Assembly: GCF_003054025.1 (NCBI RefSeq)
Contig: NZ_QBKG01000012.1
Coordinates: forward strand, 1 to 61,635
DNA length: 61,635 bases
DNA from: Capnocytophaga leadbetteri
Lineage (GTDB): Bacteria; Bacteroidota; Bacteroidia; Flavobacteriales; Flavobacteriaceae
Direction of reading: 5' to 3'
Below the pieces are notes generated by a model, which was not told the origin of the DNA, searched no databases, and saw only the letters and a list, made by a program, of their open reading frames with translations. Position 1 is the stretch's first letter. Each line of letters opens with the position of its first letter. Of this stretch, positions 35,436-43,295 are shown one piece after another. Made by a program: the position numbers and the translations under genes.

Positions 35436-35828
35436 TCAATCATAGATGTACAAATCTAAATCAATAGAGCTATTTAGTTTGCTCAGCAAATTGATAGTAT
35501 TGTTTTCAAAAACTATTGCTGGAGCAGGTTCTTTATTTGTTTCAACTTTAAAACGCATTATAGATTTTAAGTTGTTTTTGTGCATAAATGAAGATATCTC
35601 CTCAATTCTTGGGGTTATAATTTTTTCAAGAGGCTTTAAACTATCTTCTACAAAAAGAGATATAATATCTTTAAATGAATATTTCCAAAAAGTATCTGTA
35701 CTTATCCTAAATTTTAGTTTATCACCTTTGTAAGCAAATTCGGTAGGGGATATATTTATGATTTTGGAAAACTCATCTATATCAAACATATCGCCATAAA
35801 CAATAAAAGTTAATTTACTTCGTGTCAT
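35436..35828 (-). CDS. DUF4279 domain-containing protein (immunity-type)
   Basis: 130 residues from the Met at 35828. Upstream codons to 35864 are in-frame but overlap the small ORF that ends at 35830, so the internal start is preferred. The DUF4279 pattern is visible: TFIVYGDMFDIDEFSKIINISPTEFAYKGD at the N-terminus and LDLYIYD at the C-terminus. The family occurs next to polymorphic toxin and contact-dependent systems and is thought to act as immunity. No toxin is adjacent, so this is an orphan. Direct repeats flank the gene. Confidence 0.75.
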   Translation of the reverse strand: MTRSKLTFIVYGDMFDIDEFSKIINISPTEFAYKGDKLKFRISTDTFWKYSFKDIISLFVEDSLKPLEKIITPRIEEISSFMHKNNLKSIMRFKVETNKEPAPAIVFENNTINLLSKLNSSIDLDLYIYD

Positions 35829-35829
35829 T

Positions 35830-35925
35830 CTATTTGTAAGAGGTTTTAAGTTTGTTTTTTTCAAATTCAGCGATAGTGTTATCGATGATTTCTTTGAGTT
35901 GATAAGAGGCGATGCTCAGTGACAT
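35830..35925 (-). CDS. small ORF of 31 aa before the DUF4279 gene
   Basis: ATG at 35925, 31 codons, TAG one base before the DUF4279 start codon. The product starts SLSIASYQLKEIIDN and ends NKLKTSYK; it shares ASYQLK with the 35-aa ORF at 34804. Spacing suggests re-initiation into the DUF4279 gene. It might be the tail or head of a decayed gene. A palindrome (35930-35956) lies just upstream of it. Confidence 0.4.
   Translation of the reverse strand: MSLSIASYQLKEIIDNTIAEFEKNKLKTSYK
35841..35855. repeat. direct repeat, copy 2, flanking the DUF4279 gene
   Basis: AGGTTTTAAGTTTGT, identical to 35376-35390. It lies within the end of the 31-aa ORF, so the insertion or duplication that produced the repeat may also have broken that ORF. 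Confidence 0.65.
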
Positions 35926-35929
35926 CTCT

Positions 35930-35956
35930 AAAAAGTCACCAACTTGGTGACTTTTT
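35930..35956. terminator. palindromic stem-loop between two accessory genes
   Basis: AAAAAGTCACC AACTT GGTGACTTTTT is a near-perfect palindrome with A and T ends, so it could terminate either strand. It lies between the NTF2-fold immunity gene and the small ORF. Confidence 0.65.
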
Positions 35957-35983
35957 GTAAGCTCTTGATAATAAAATAAATAC

Positions 35984-36433
35984 TTATATAATCACACTCT
36001 TCCATTTTTCAGGGTCTCTGTTTTCTGGCAAATACTGTTCTTTGATAGTATCTAATAGCCAGCGACCTTCTACAAGTTTGTATTTGTACTCGCGCTTGTA
36101 ATTCATTCCGGCATAGACCCTATCGGTAAAGATAGAGGCTTTTTTACTCGAGATTTGCACCTCAGTAATGCTTTCTTTAGAGGGGTCGTAGTTAGGAGGG
36201 AATCCGTGATTGGTGTATTCGGGGCCACCATATTTGCGTTCGCGATTAGTTACATATTCCTTATAAATAGGGATACGGAGCTCGGTTTGCTTGTCGCAAA
36301 AGTCTTCCCAAGAGAGGGTTTTCTTTTTCTCCACTTCTTCTTCGTCAACTCTGTTGGCTTCTGTTTCCCAGTTGTACATCGCTTGTAAGAAAGCCGTGAA
36401 ACGCTGGCGTAGGGTTTGTTCTGTTTCTGTCAT
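35984..36433 (-). CDS. NTF2-fold immunity protein
   Basis: 149 residues. The pattern FLQAMYNWETEAN near the N-terminus, NRERKYGGPEYTNHGFPPNYDPSKESITEVQI in the middle (about 82-113) and YKYKLVEGRWLLDTI at the end is that of the NTF2-like immunity proteins that protect against polymorphic toxins. The fold is a cone that caps the toxin active site. It starts at the base after the MmcQ stop, so the two are co-transcribed. No cognate toxin is in the window. Confidence 0.8.
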   Translation of the reverse strand: MTETEQTLRQRFTAFLQAMYNWETEANRVDEEEVEKKKTLSWEDFCDKQTELRIPIYKEYVTNRERKYGGPEYTNHGFPPNYDPSKESITEVQISSKKASIFTDRVYAGMNYKREYKYKLVEGRWLLDTIKEQYLPENRDPEKWKSVII

Positions 36434-36793
36434 TTAGATGAATTTTAGGGTTTCTTTTTTGGGTACTTTAGCGAGTACTTGGTCGTAAGAGTGTTGTATC
36501 ATCTCCTTAATAAGGGGGTGAGGTAAATCTTCTAAAGAGACCGTATTCCAATGCTTTTTGTTGAGGTGGTAGCCCGCGACAATCTTGTCGGGGTATTGCT
36601 CGCGGAGTTCGACTGCGCGCTCGGGGTCGCATTTGAGACTCACCCGCAAAGGTACTGATTCTAAACTTGTAAGCGCAAATATGCGATTACAAATGCGAAA
36701 TACTAAAATATCCTCGTCAAAAGGCATATCCTCAGTAGCGTGAGGTAAAGACAAACAATATTCTCTGAGTTCTTCTAAGTTCATATTATTCAA
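36434..36793 (-). CDS. MmcQ/YjbR family protein
   Basis: 119 residues with the family features LREYCLSLPHATEDMPFDEDILVFRICNRIFAL at the N-terminus and the central VSLKCDPERAVELREQYPDKIVAGYHLNKKHWNTV. The fold resembles a double-winged DNA-binding domain, but the role of the family is unknown. It sits in the accessory block, tightly joined to the NTF2-fold gene. MmcQ/YjbR genes frequently accompany immunity genes in Bacteroidota islands (from general knowledge), so it may be part of the cargo. Confidence 0.9.
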   Translation of the reverse strand: MNNMNLEELREYCLSLPHATEDMPFDEDILVFRICNRIFALTSLESVPLRVSLKCDPERAVELREQYPDKIVAGYHLNKKHWNTVSLEDLPHPLIKEMIQHSYDQVLAKVPKKETLKFI

Positions 36794-36855
36794 AAATCTT
36801 ATTAATTTGTGCCGAGAGATTACTATAAACTCGTCAGGGGTAAAGATGTTTCTTT

Positions 36856-37572
36856 TTAGACATCGCTATATTCAAATTGTTTTTCTTCTTTTGGAATGGA
36901 AATAAACTTGCTACACAAAGTATCAAACTCTTCTCGCGAAAGCAACCCTATATATTTTTCGGTGTATTCCCTATCATTAAATGTATAGGTGTAGGTAGAG
37001 GCAAAAGTTTTTCTTTTATAAATATCTTCTACTATTTTTGCTTGCTCCTCACTTAAATAAGGACGGTGCGTACGGAACATATTGGCTATTTCGGTATAAA
37101 AAGAATTGTCATCGGAAAGTAATTTTCGTATATACAATACGCATTCTAATAAACCATAGAAGATAAAGTTTTGAAAGTTATCGGCTAAGATTTCTGCTTC
37201 GTTAAAATCGTGAGCAAATAGTACCACCCAAGGTTCAGGGAGAGGGTTTTCTTTATTGTAAAATAAACAATAATAGTCGCCTGCTCCATTCTGCCCAAAA
37301 GGGATGAAGAGGTACTCAGGCTTAATTTTATAAAAACTTTCGGCACCGTGTAAGAATTCTATTTCTTCTGATATTTTAGAGAGTTCTAAAATTTCAAAAT
37401 CCATACGACCTTCTAAAAGTAATGGAGGATTATCTTTGAGTTTAGGATACTCAAGTTCATACCAACGAGGCCCAAATTGTCCCCAATTGAGCATACCATC
37501 CTCATAAAGCTGGTGATATAGCTTGGGGTACTGAAAACCATAAGTTTGTTCTATTTTTTGTAATGGGTTCAT
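36856..37572 (-). CDS. SMI1/KNR4 (SUKH) family protein, probable immunity
   Basis: 238 residues. The SUKH signature is visible: an N-terminal IEQTYGFQYPKLYHQLYEDGMLNWG, a middle LFIPFGQNGAGDYYCLFYN (about 106-124), and VVLFAHDFNEAEILADNFQNFIFY. SUKH domains act as broad immunity modules in toxin islands of Bacteroidota. The C-terminal third is not typical and may give specificity. It is preceded by a copy of the CCTTCGCTTATCC word at 37662-37684 and lies on the same strand as the efflux genes. Confidence 0.8.
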   Translation of the reverse strand: MNPLQKIEQTYGFQYPKLYHQLYEDGMLNWGQFGPRWYELEYPKLKDNPPLLLEGRMDFEILELSKISEEIEFLHGAESFYKIKPEYLFIPFGQNGAGDYYCLFYNKENPLPEPWVVLFAHDFNEAEILADNFQNFIFYGLLECVLYIRKLLSDDNSFYTEIANMFRTHRPYLSEEQAKIVEDIYKRKTFASTYTYTFNDREYTEKYIGLLSREEFDTLCSKFISIPKEEKQFEYSDV

Positions 37573-37654
37573 ATTAATAATTTTTTATGCTACAAATAAA
37601 CTTTATGTTCTGTTACTATTTTCTGTAATTGCTGGTGCGATTGTGATGCGAGTT

Positions 37655-37684
37655 CGGTCATCCTTCGCTTATCCTTCGCTCATC
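37655..37684. repeat. CATCCTTCGCTTATCCTTCG word copy
   Basis: A double copy of the TTCGCT(T/C)ATCC word in the 130-base gap between the SUKH and GNAT genes. It belongs to the same family as 15120-15174, 409-421 and 47248-47268. Confidence 0.7.
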
Positions 37685-37703
37685 CTATAGGCAAGGTAAA
37701 CAA

Positions 37704-38168
37704 TTACTTTTCATAAGTAGGTGCATTTTTAACCATTTTGTATTTTTTTCTTTCTCCCTCAATAGTGGCTACTACTTCAAAACCAAGTTTTGTATAAAGT
37801 CCTTTAGCTATGGGGTTGTCATCAAATACATTTAAACTAATGGAGTGAACACATTCCTCTTCAAAAAGCATAGAGATAAATAAGCGCATTGCCTCTGTGC
37901 CTAATCCTTTTCCTGTAAGCGAAGGATTGATAATAAACCTACCTATATGTACATTGTTCTCCTCTACTCTTATTTTCTGAATCATTCCTATAAAGTTACC
38001 TCCTGCCTCAATACGAAAACAATGAGGCAAAGCATTGAGCGCTTCTATTGTAATAGGATAGGGCAAAGCATCACCTGCCCATTGTTGCAAGAAATCTGCC
38101 CCTTTGCTATTTGTCCAACATATAATGGCTTGCTTATTTTTAGTTGATAGTCCTTCAGTTATTTTCAC
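37704..38168 (-). CDS. GNAT family N-acetyltransferase
   Basis: 154 residues, full GNAT fold. The acetyl-CoA loop is INPSLTGKGLGTEAMRLFISMLF (about 84-106), followed by SLNVFDDNPIAKGLYTKLGF, the classic motif A/B pair. The substrate is unknown. The ATG lies only 2 bases from the end of hlyD, so it is in the same transcript and marks the left seam of the accessory block. Its promoter would be that of tolC. Confidence 0.88.
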   Translation of the reverse strand: MKITEGLSTKNKQAIICWTNSKGADFLQQWAGDALPYPITIEALNALPHCFRIEAGGNFIGMIQKIRVEENNVHIGRFIINPSLTGKGLGTEAMRLFISMLFEEECVHSISLNVFDDNPIAKGLYTKLGFEVVATIEGERKKYKMVKNAPTYEK

Positions 38169-38170
38169 CT

Positions 38171-39154
38171 TTACTTTTTATCTTCTACTAACACCGACAT
38201 TCCTGGTCTTAGGTCTTTTACTTTTTGGGTAGGGTAGGCTTTGATAGCGAAAGTTTTCTTGTCGAAATCACCTTTGCTTTTGGTGGCTGTCCAAGTAGCA
38301 AAATCGGCTTGTACGGCTATGTGTTTTACTTCTAACTCTATCTCTTGATTGGCAAGGGCAGGAACTATCCCTTTGAACTTGGTGCCTATCTTGAAATTAG
38401 CCATTTTATCTTCGCGGATGTTGAATACTACCCACTCGTCGCTGCTGTCGATAAGGTTCATCACAGGATAACCTGCATTTACGATTTCGCCTTCATTAGG
38501 AATGATAGTCTGTATCTCGGCATCGGCAGGAGCAAATACTTTAGCTCCCTCTTTATAGGCATTTACCTCTGTAATCACGCCTTGCGCTTGGGCAACAAGT
38601 GCTTGTGCTGCCGTTTTATCCTCTACACGAGCTCCGTTTTTAGCCATTTCGTACTGAGATTCAGCTGCCTCGGCTTGCTTTTGTAGGGCAATCATCTGGG
38701 TATAAGCCTCATCTTTCTTTTGGGCAGGTAATACTTTTTCGTTATAGAGGTTGCTTACGCGTTGATAGGTTTTCTCAGCCAACTCGGCAGCTGCTTTTGC
38801 TTGTTGCCATACGTTGTACGCCCCTCGTATCTGCTCAGTACGCGCTCCGCTTTGGGCTTTGTCAGACTGGGCTTGCGCTGCCATACGCGCTGCTTGGGCT
38901 TGTGATAGCTTAGCATCGAGTTCGGTGCTTTCGAGTTCTAAAAGCAAATCGCCTTTGCGCACTTGGTCGCCTTCTTGCTTGTAAATAGCTTTTACCCTAC
39001 CAGGTACTTTTGGGGCAACGTTGATTTGTTTGGCTTCTACCTGACCTTGCAAGTATACGGGCTCGCGGTCGCTAAAGAAGTAAATAGAAAGAATGAGTAC
39101 TACCGCAAAAACGGCAATAGTGATAATAAGTCCGGTGATGTTTTTCTTTTTCAT
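38171..39154 (-). CDS. HlyD family secretion / efflux periplasmic adaptor subunit
   Basis: 327 residues. An N-terminal membrane anchor (IIITIAVFAVVLILSIYFF, about 8-27), the lipoyl half-motif (VAPKVPGRVKAIYKQEGDQVRKGDLLLELES, about 47-77), a long Ala/Gln-rich coiled-coil hairpin (about 80-190) and the second lipoyl half plus beta-barrel (DAEIQTIIPNEGEIVNAGYPV). It bridges the inner-membrane permeases to TolC. It belongs to the YbhG/EmrA-like branch. The gene follows tolC by about 40 bases. Confidence 0.92.
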   Translation of the reverse strand: MKKKNITGLIITIAVFAVVLILSIYFFSDREPVYLQGQVEAKQINVAPKVPGRVKAIYKQEGDQVRKGDLLLELESTELDAKLSQAQAARMAAQAQSDKAQSGARTEQIRGAYNVWQQAKAAAELAEKTYQRVSNLYNEKVLPAQKKDEAYTQMIALQKQAEAAESQYEMAKNGARVEDKTAAQALVAQAQGVITEVNAYKEGAKVFAPADAEIQTIIPNEGEIVNAGYPVMNLIDSSDEWVVFNIREDKMANFKIGTKFKGIVPALANQEIELEVKHIAVQADFATWTATKSKGDFDKKTFAIKAYPTQKVKDLRPGMSVLVEDKK

Positions 39155-39196
39155 CTTGTTATAATTATAAGTATATAGTGTATTTTGAATTATTAG

Positions 39197-40621
39197 TTAT
39201 TTGGTCATTGAAGTAAATTTATCGCTCATTCCACAGGTCTCGAGAAGTTGAGCGAGGGTTTTGTCCATTTCAAAAAGGGCTTGGTAGCGTTTGATTTTGA
39301 TAGAAGCCAAATAGAGGTTAGCATCGGCTACATCAGTAGAGGTAGAAAGTCCTTCGGCAAAAGCCTTATCGCGGGCGCGCACCAATTCTTCAGCAAAGCG
39401 CAAACTCTCTTCTAAACTGAGGTACTGTTCGCGTTGCTTCTCTATCTCGGTATATTGTTTCTTTACCAAGGTTTGTACGTCTTTTTCAGCCTGAGCGGTG
39501 ATGAGCTCTACACTCTCGCGCAAGGCTTTGGCTTGGGCTATTTTGTGCTTATCTTGCAATCCGTTGAAGAGATTCCATTGCAGCCCTACTCCTACTACCC
39601 AATTATCGGGTTCAGTAAGCGGTAGATTTTCGCTCCACAAGTATTTCTTGCCTACTACAGCTACATCGGGTAGGTAGGCCGCTTGCTGTGCTTTGACGTT
39701 TTGGGTAGCCATTTGGGCTTTTATCTTAGCTTGCACTATAGCAGGATAGTGCTCTTTGGCTTGCTGTTGGTAGTATTCGAGCGGCTGTAGCGGCGCTACC
39801 TCAAAAAGTTCGGTGGTAAGGGCTGTAAGTGGTTGCTCGGCTATGCCCATTACGCCATAGAGAGCTGTCTGCGCTAACTGCATATCTTTTTCAGCCGCCA
39901 TCACCTCACGCTGAGCATCAGTAACCGCTTTTTTAGCTTGCAATACCTCTACCGAAGCTATCATACCATTCTTTTCGAGCTTTTGAGCATTCTCGTAGTG
40001 ATGTTCTGCTGTAGATAACGACTTCTGGCGAACTTCTAAAGCCTTTTCAGCTAACTGACGTTGAAAATAACGCTCAGCTAACTCGCTTATCAGTACATTT
40101 TCTGTTTTTTGGCGCTCTACAGTTGCCATTTCAGTGTTGAGAACTCCTATTTTATTAGCTACTCGCACCTTTCCTCCAGCAAAAAGTACCCATTTGGCAT
40201 CGGCACTTACTTTCCAGATATCTTGTTTTTGAAACTCATAGCGCCAATCTTGGGCAAAGAGGGGGTGCATACGATTAGATAATGCTCCTGCTAAACGCTG
40301 TAATGGAGGCAAAGGCATTTGAGCTAACTGACGGAATACACCTCCTACTTCAGTTTGCAAAGGCGCTTTATAATCGTTGAAATTTAGCGATAAGGGGTCG
40401 GCGAGGTGCATATAGCTTGCATTGAGGCTCAGTTGTGGCAAATAAAGCCCTTGATAGGCTTTTTTGCCCTCGGTAGCTGCCTCGGTTTGCTTCTCTATTC
40501 CTTTAAGTTTTTGATTGTGATTTTGCATTCGGTCTAACGCTTCAGTCCACGAAAGCGACTGTGCCCAGATAGGGGCAGAAAATAAGCAAGAAAATGATAC
40601 GTATAAGATAAGTCTCTTCAT
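39197..40621 (-). CDS. TolC family outer membrane efflux protein
   Basis: About 474 residues from the Met at 40621; upstream in-frame codons are rejected because the signal peptide (KRLILYVSFSCLFSAPIWAQ) begins here. Two repeats of long helices with LSWTEALDRMQNHNQKLKG and the second LNASYMHLADP-type and LQWNLFNGLQDKHKIAQAKA segments identify the outer membrane factor family. It forms the trimeric exit duct for the HlyD/ABC-2 pump. A TAATTTTG -7 box lies at 40649-40656 on the minus strand. Confidence 0.93.
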   Translation of the reverse strand: MKRLILYVSFSCLFSAPIWAQSLSWTEALDRMQNHNQKLKGIEKQTEAATEGKKAYQGLYLPQLSLNASYMHLADPLSLNFNDYKAPLQTEVGGVFRQLAQMPLPPLQRLAGALSNRMHPLFAQDWRYEFQKQDIWKVSADAKWVLFAGGKVRVANKIGVLNTEMATVERQKTENVLISELAERYFQRQLAEKALEVRQKSLSTAEHHYENAQKLEKNGMIASVEVLQAKKAVTDAQREVMAAEKDMQLAQTALYGVMGIAEQPLTALTTELFEVAPLQPLEYYQQQAKEHYPAIVQAKIKAQMATQNVKAQQAAYLPDVAVVGKKYLWSENLPLTEPDNWVVGVGLQWNLFNGLQDKHKIAQAKALRESVELITAQAEKDVQTLVKKQYTEIEKQREQYLSLEESLRFAEELVRARDKAFAEGLSTSTDVADANLYLASIKIKRYQALFEMDKTLAQLLETCGMSDKFTSMTK

Positions 40622-40718
40622 AAAAACTTTTACTTTTGTTTGACGGGGCAAAATTACGGTATTTTTCTGAAAGAGAGGCTATAAAAAAAGGGGAATGTTT
40701 TTAAGATAGAATAAAAAA

Positions 40719-41456
40719 TTACATTTCAGGCAAGTATTTCCAATAGCGTTTGGGAAGATTACGCATTTGGTATCGCTGGTTTTTGCGTTCTTTGATATTG
40801 ATATGCTGGAAGTAGGTGCGCCATAGTGTTTCGTAGCTTTCATAAGCTACTGCTTGGGTAATACCAAAATGCTTATCGGCTGGGGTAAAGTGCGTAACCG
40901 ATTGCAGGTCGTAAGCAAAGCCATAGAGCCGTTGGGGGTCATAAAGCACCCATTTCTGGTCTGAAAACCGATTGCGAAAATGAGGCACTACCAAGGGTAA
41001 TACATCAAAAAAAGGAGTGATTTTAGCAAAATATAGGTCGCCTACCTGCTCAAAGCGCACAAATTCTTTCATACGGTGTACTTCGCGTCCTACGCTTTTA
41101 GCAGCCTTGCGAATGCTGAGGATAGCAGGATGTGCAAAGTTAGTCAGCACATTGTCTGTAGGGTGCTTGAGTATAAGCTGCACCGCCTCTAAAAGATTAT
41201 TTTCCATCCCCTCTTCTTCTGAGACAAAGGCGTACAGCAGGGTGTGCACCCCCTCTTTGCCAACGAGACTTTCTACCTTAGTGAGTACGCGCTTTGCCTT
41301 AGTGGCATCGGTATATATAGGAACTTCGTCTCCAAAAAGAATAGGCGTAAAGCGCTGCTCGCTGATAATCTTTACCTGCTCATAGCGGTACTCGAATACG
41401 GTGAAGATAGCCGTGAGCAGTCCTTCGAAAGTATGGTCGTAGATTAGGTATTTCAA
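40719..41456 (-). CDS. TIGR03915 family putative DNA repair protein (DUF4130)
   Basis: 245 residues. It begins KYLIYDHTFEGLLTAIFTVFEYR and ends in the PAR/PKRYWKYLPEM type motif, both hallmarks of the family. A long helix-rich middle includes HPAILSIRKAAKSVGREVHRMKEFVRFE and FADRNRFSDQKWVLYDPQR-like segments. The gene always accompanies the radical SAM protein next to it; the two are predicted to act together in DNA repair or nucleic acid modification, but the reaction is unknown. It starts 12 bases after the radical SAM stop. Confidence 0.88.
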   Translation of the reverse strand: MKYLIYDHTFEGLLTAIFTVFEYRYEQVKIISEQRFTPILFGDEVPIYTDATKAKRVLTKVESLVGKEGVHTLLYAFVSEEEGMENNLLEAVQLILKHPTDNVLTNFAHPAILSIRKAAKSVGREVHRMKEFVRFEQVGDLYFAKITPFFDVLPLVVPHFRNRFSDQKWVLYDPQRLYGFAYDLQSVTHFTPADKHFGITQAVAYESYETLWRTYFQHINIKERKNQRYQMRNLPKRYWKYLPEM

Positions 41457-41468
41457 AAGAGAAAGTGA

Positions 41469-42728
41469 TTAGAAAAGTGATAACTGGCCTGTAAATAGCT
41501 GTTTGTGTTTGCTATGACTTTGACCGAGTAGCAAGCCACGCAATCGGAGAGGGTCTATGGTACCAGCCAAAGGAGTAGCCCCACTGCAGGTAATGAAATA
41601 CTTTGCTCGGCTTAGGGTAACCCCCATTTTCTTTAGGTCGTAATAATTGAGCGTCTGAAACTTGCGCGCCATCAGTATCTTCTGTACCGAGCGCACCCCT
41701 ACGCCCGGTATACGCAGTAGCATTTCGCAAGGGGCTTGGTTAATATCTATAGGGAATAGGTGCGAGTTACGCAACGCCCACGCCAGTTTAGGGTCTATTT
41801 CGAGGTCTAAGAAAGGCTGACGGTCATCTACTATTTCATTAGGAGCAAAACCGTAATAGCGCATCAGCCAATCGGCTTGGTAGAGGCGGTTTTCGCGCAC
41901 TACCGGCACTTGTGATTGTAGCGATGGCAACCTACTGTCTTGCAACACTGGCACATAGCCCGAGTAATACACCCGCTTTAGAGATAACTTCTGATACATA
42001 TAGTCGGCTACGTGTATGATTTTTTGGTCTGTTTCATTCGTAGCCCCTATAATCATCTGGGTAGTCTGTCCGGCAGGAGCAAACTTAGGAGTGTGTTTGT
42101 ACTTCTGTTTTTCAATAGTGTTGATAGCCAATTCGTTTTTCACAAATTCGACATTAGAGAGCATCTGCTTATGGTCTTTCTCGGGAGCGAGAAGTTTTAA
42201 GCCCTCTTTAGTAGGAATTTCTAAATTGATAGACAACCTATCAGCATACAAGCCCGCTTCGCGGATGAGTTCATCGCTGGCACCTGGAATTGTCTTCAGG
42301 TGTATATACCCATTAAAACGCTCTTCCAACCGCAGCTTCTTAGCCACACGCACCAAGCGTTCCATAGTAGTATTAGGGTCTTTAAATACTCCTGAACTGA
42401 GGAAAAGTCCCTCTATGTAATTTCTTCGGTAGAAGTTAATCGTGAGATCGACGACCTCTTCTACACTAAAAGCCGCGCGCTTGATGTCGTTAGAGCGACG
42501 CGATACACAGTACACACAATCGTAAATGCAGTGATTGGTAAGCAAGATTTTGAGCAAAGAGATACACCTGCCGTCTTCGGTAAATGAATGACAAATACCA
42601 AAAGCGGAGGTGTTGCCTAAATCGCCTTTTACTCCTTTGCGGTTGCTACCACTACTAGAGCAAGAAACGTCATACTTAGCTGCATCAGCCAGAATGGCTA
42701 ATTTCTCTTTTATACGCTCAAAATTCAT
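41469..42728 (-). CDS. putative DNA modification/repair radical SAM protein (TIGR03916-like)
   Basis: About 419 residues from the Met at 42728, where a TAATG overlap with the rfbC stop fixes the start. The radical SAM cluster is CIYDCVYC (Cys67, Cys71, Cys74). A C-terminal helix-hairpin-helix (MLLRIPGVGVRSVQKILMAR) points to DNA or RNA binding. It pairs with the TIGR03915 gene. The upstream open frame (to 42812) is an antisense extension through rfbC. Confidence 0.9.
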   Translation of the reverse strand: MNFERIKEKLAILADAAKYDVSCSSSGSNRKGVKGDLGNTSAFGICHSFTEDGRCISLLKILLTNHCIYDCVYCVSRRSNDIKRAAFSVEEVVDLTINFYRRNYIEGLFLSSGVFKDPNTTMERLVRVAKKLRLEERFNGYIHLKTIPGASDELIREAGLYADRLSINLEIPTKEGLKLLAPEKDHKQMLSNVEFVKNELAINTIEKQKYKHTPKFAPAGQTTQMIIGATNETDQKIIHVADYMYQKLSLKRVYYSGYVPVLQDSRLPSLQSQVPVVRENRLYQADWLMRYYGFAPNEIVDDRQPFLDLEIDPKLAWALRNSHLFPIDINQAPCEMLLRIPGVGVRSVQKILMARKFQTLNYYDLKKMGVTLSRAKYFITCSGATPLAGTIDPLRLRGLLLGQSHSKHKQLFTGQLSLF

Positions 42729-43276
42729 TAGAATATTGCTTCGAGTGCTTCTAACAGAGGTGCGTTTTTGTCTTTCTCTGAGAGCAACACATCGGCTAAA
42801 GGCAGTTGCCAATCGATGTTGATAGTAGGGTCGTCCCAGCGCACACTCCCTTCACTCTGAGGGGCATAGTAATTATCGCATTTGTACTGAAAGATAGCCT
42901 CATCGCTCAACACTGCAAATCCGTGCGCAAAACCTTGAGGCACAAAAAACTGTCTTTTGTTTTCCTCAGTAAGTAGTACTGATTCGTACTGCCCAAAGGT
43001 AGGTGAGTTGCGGCGCAAGTCTACTGCTACATCGAGTACTTTGCCTTTGACTACCCGCACTAATTTAGATTGTGTGAATGGTGGTTTCTGAAAGTGAAGT
43101 CCGCGCAAGACACCATACGATGATTTCGATTCGTTGTCTTGCACAAAGGTAATAGGGGCTACTTGCTCATTAAATCGCTGTTGCGAAAAAGACTCGAAAA
43201 AGTAGCCTCTCCCGTCAAAAAACACTTGGGGCTCAATAATCACTACCCCTTCAATCTTTGTTTTAATAACCTTCAC
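42728..43276 (-). CDS. rfbC: dTDP-4-dehydrorhamnose 3,5-epimerase
   Basis: 182 residues. The cupin enzyme shows FDGRGYFFESFSQQRF (about 20-35), the catalytic base region YGVLRGLHFQ (His61), VLDVAVDLRRNSPTFGQ and FFVPQGFAHGFAVLSD. It converts dTDP-4-keto-6-deoxyglucose to the rhamnose precursor. The rest of the pathway (RfbA, B, D) is not in this window. Its stop overlaps the radical SAM start (TAATG); the functional meaning of that is unclear. Confidence 0.95.
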   Translation of the reverse strand: MKVIKTKIEGVVIIEPQVFFDGRGYFFESFSQQRFNEQVAPITFVQDNESKSSYGVLRGLHFQKPPFTQSKLVRVVKGKVLDVAVDLRRNSPTFGQYESVLLTEENKRQFFVPQGFAHGFAVLSDEAIFQYKCDNYYAPQSEGSVRWDDPTINIDWQLPLADVLLSEKDKNAPLLEALEAIF

Positions 43277-43295
43277 AATTCAAAAATTCAATTTC

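Noticed and set aside
41469-42812. Longer radical SAM start at 42812
   Set aside because: The extra 28 codons lie antisense-like inside the rfbC coding sequence; the TAATG overlap at 42728 is the natural start.
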